Assembly (NCBI GenBank): GCA_018067055.1
Contig: JAGPVK010000276.1
Coordinates: 1-5,666, forward strand
Reading direction: 5' to 3'
DNA: 5,666 nt
DNA from: Sphingomonadales bacterium
GTDB taxonomy: Bacteria; Pseudomonadota; Alphaproteobacteria; Sphingomonadales; Sphingomonadaceae
The translations under genes and the position numbers were made by a program. Below are positions 4,737-5,666 of the stretch, one piece after another. The notes under the pieces are model-generated. The model was given only the letters and a program-made list of their open reading frames with translations. It did not search any database and was not told the DNA's origin. Numbering within the stretch: the stretch's first letter is position 1; the number at the start of each line of letters is the position of its first letter.

Positions 4737-5666
4737 ATGAAACTCAGTCGCTATCGGCCCGGCCCCGGCATGATGGTTTCTGCTGCCTTCATCGGCCCGG
4801 GAACCGTGACTGCGTGCACTTTGGCCGGAGCCAATTTCGGCTTTGCCCTGCTCTGGGCCTTGGTATTTGCCACCATCACCACCATCATTCTGCAGTCCTT
4901 CGCCGTCCGCATTGCGCTGGTTACACAATTAGGACTGGCAGAGGCGATGCTTACATCCGTCGCGTCACCGGTCCTCCGCACATTGGCAGCCTTGCTGCTG
5001 ATTTCCGCTCTTGTGCTGGGCAATGCCGCTTATGAGGCAGGCAATATGTCCGGTGCTGCGCTGGGCCTGGAAGCCATCAATGGCGGTTCATTGCCCTTTG
5101 GCCTGGCGCCGGTCATCATCACCATTGCCCTGTTCGCATCCGCCATGCTGATATTCTCGAAACCAAGATGGGTCGAGAATGTCCTGATAGCATTGGTATT
5201 GCTGATGAGCGCAGCCTTCATCCTGACCTTTCTGCTCATCAGGCCCGATCTCGGCGCCTTGCTGCAAGGTTTTGTACCTTCGATCCCCGATGGCGGCCTG
5301 ATGACCGCTATCGCTTTGATTGGCACCACGATCGTCCCCTATAACCTGTTCTTGCACGCCGCGAGCGTGCGCGAGCGCTGGAACAACGAGCAACTGCCGG
5401 AAGCGCAACTGGACAACATGATTTCGATCGGTATCGGCGGGCTGGTCTCGATGACGATATTGGCTACCGCCGCAGCCAGCCTGTTTGGCAGCGGCAAGAC
5501 AATAGAAAATGCGGTTGATATGGCCGGGCAGCTAACGCCCCTGTTCGGAAGCATGGCGACCGTCACGCTCGGTGCGGGACTATTTGCAGCGGGCTTGACG
5601 TCGGCCATCACTGCCCCATTGGCCACCGGCTATATTGTGCAGGAAATTTTCAAATCGACGCAATCG
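4737..5666 (+). CDS. Nramp/SLC11-family metal ion transporter, atypical metal site (C-terminus cut by window edge)
   Basis: 310 codons are visible and about 100 residues are probably missing. The protein is a multi-pass inner-membrane carrier of the Nramp fold. Helix 1 reads SAAFIGPGTVTACTLAGANF (15-34), followed by GFALLWALVFATITTIILQ (35-53), which aligns with the GYxLLWVxxxAxxxAxxxQ stretch of MntH. Helix 3 carries GNAAYEAGNMSGAALGL (95-111) with E100. Helix 6 is LIGTTIVPYNLFLHAASVRE (194-213), and AAGLTSAITAPLATGY (284-299) is a later conserved helix. In classical Mn/Fe Nramps helix 1 has DPGN and helix 6 has a metal-binding Met in MPH. Here these are GPGT and VPY, so the ion carried is uncertain. 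ATG 4737 is chosen as it gives the right N-terminus, but no ribosome site is visible, suggesting coupling to the oxygenase gene 19 bases upstream. A Met pair at residues 12-13 is a less likely start. Confidence 0.92.
   Translation, partial: MKLSRYRPGPGMMVSAAFIGPGTVTACTLAGANFGFALLWALVFATITTIILQSFAVRIALVTQLGLAEAMLTSVASPVLRTLAALLLISALVLGNAAYEAGNMSGAALGLEAINGGSLPFGLAPVIITIALFASAMLIFSKPRWVENVLIALVLLMSAAFILTFLLIRPDLGALLQGFVPSIPDGGLMTAIALIGTTIVPYNLFLHAASVRERWNNEQLPEAQLDNMISIGIGGLVSMTILATAAASLFGSGKTIENAVDMAGQLTPLFGSMATVTLGAGLFAAGLTSAITAPLATGYIVQEIFKSTQS

Overview
The window looks like a chromosomal segment from an alphaproteobacterium, most likely a sphingomonad. This rests on overall style: moderately GC-rich coding sequence with AT-rich gene gaps, a short MITSQQMRASRALL-type XRE regulator, a DUF983 protein, T2SS pseudopilins of alphaproteobacterial type, and a TTGACG...CTATGC promoter ahead of a tRNA. 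The assignment is inference. No transposase, integrase, phage gene, CRISPR array or rRNA is visible.

Left part (1-970). A truncated XRE-family helix-turn-helix regulator reads leftward out of the window from an AT-rich promoter that carries an inverted repeat over its -10 box. Rightward from the same gap comes a possible broken small gene (about 267-419, with an in-frame TGA), then a complete DUF983 membrane protein with two CPxC zinc-ribbon knuckles.

Middle part (1016-3968, all minus strand). In transcription order this holds gspJ and gspK, two minor pseudopilins of the type II secretion system joined by a 4-base GTGA overlap. They are followed by a tRNA-His (GTG) with its own promoter, then an NAD-type leucine/branched-chain amino acid dehydrogenase. 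The short leader of the dehydrogenase holds three GTAATT elements spaced 20 and 21 bases apart, one inside a perfect 15-base palindrome. This is a good candidate operator for a regulator that binds phased sites. No other gsp gene lies in the window, so gspJK stands apart from the rest of a T2SS cluster, at least on its upstream side.

Right part (4064-5666, plus strand). Divergent from gspJ is a probable two-gene operon. The first gene is a single-domain 2-oxoglutarate/Fe(II) dioxygenase of the prolyl 4-hydroxylase type with its H-x-D...H...K site intact. Nineteen bases later comes an Nramp/SLC11-fold transporter cut by the right edge. This transporter lacks the two metal-coordinating signatures of classical Mn/Fe Nramps: GPGT replaces DPGN in helix 1, and VPY replaces MPH in helix 6. 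An atypical Nramp paired with an iron-dependent oxygenase is the most interesting item here. The rest is ordinary housekeeping and secretion content.
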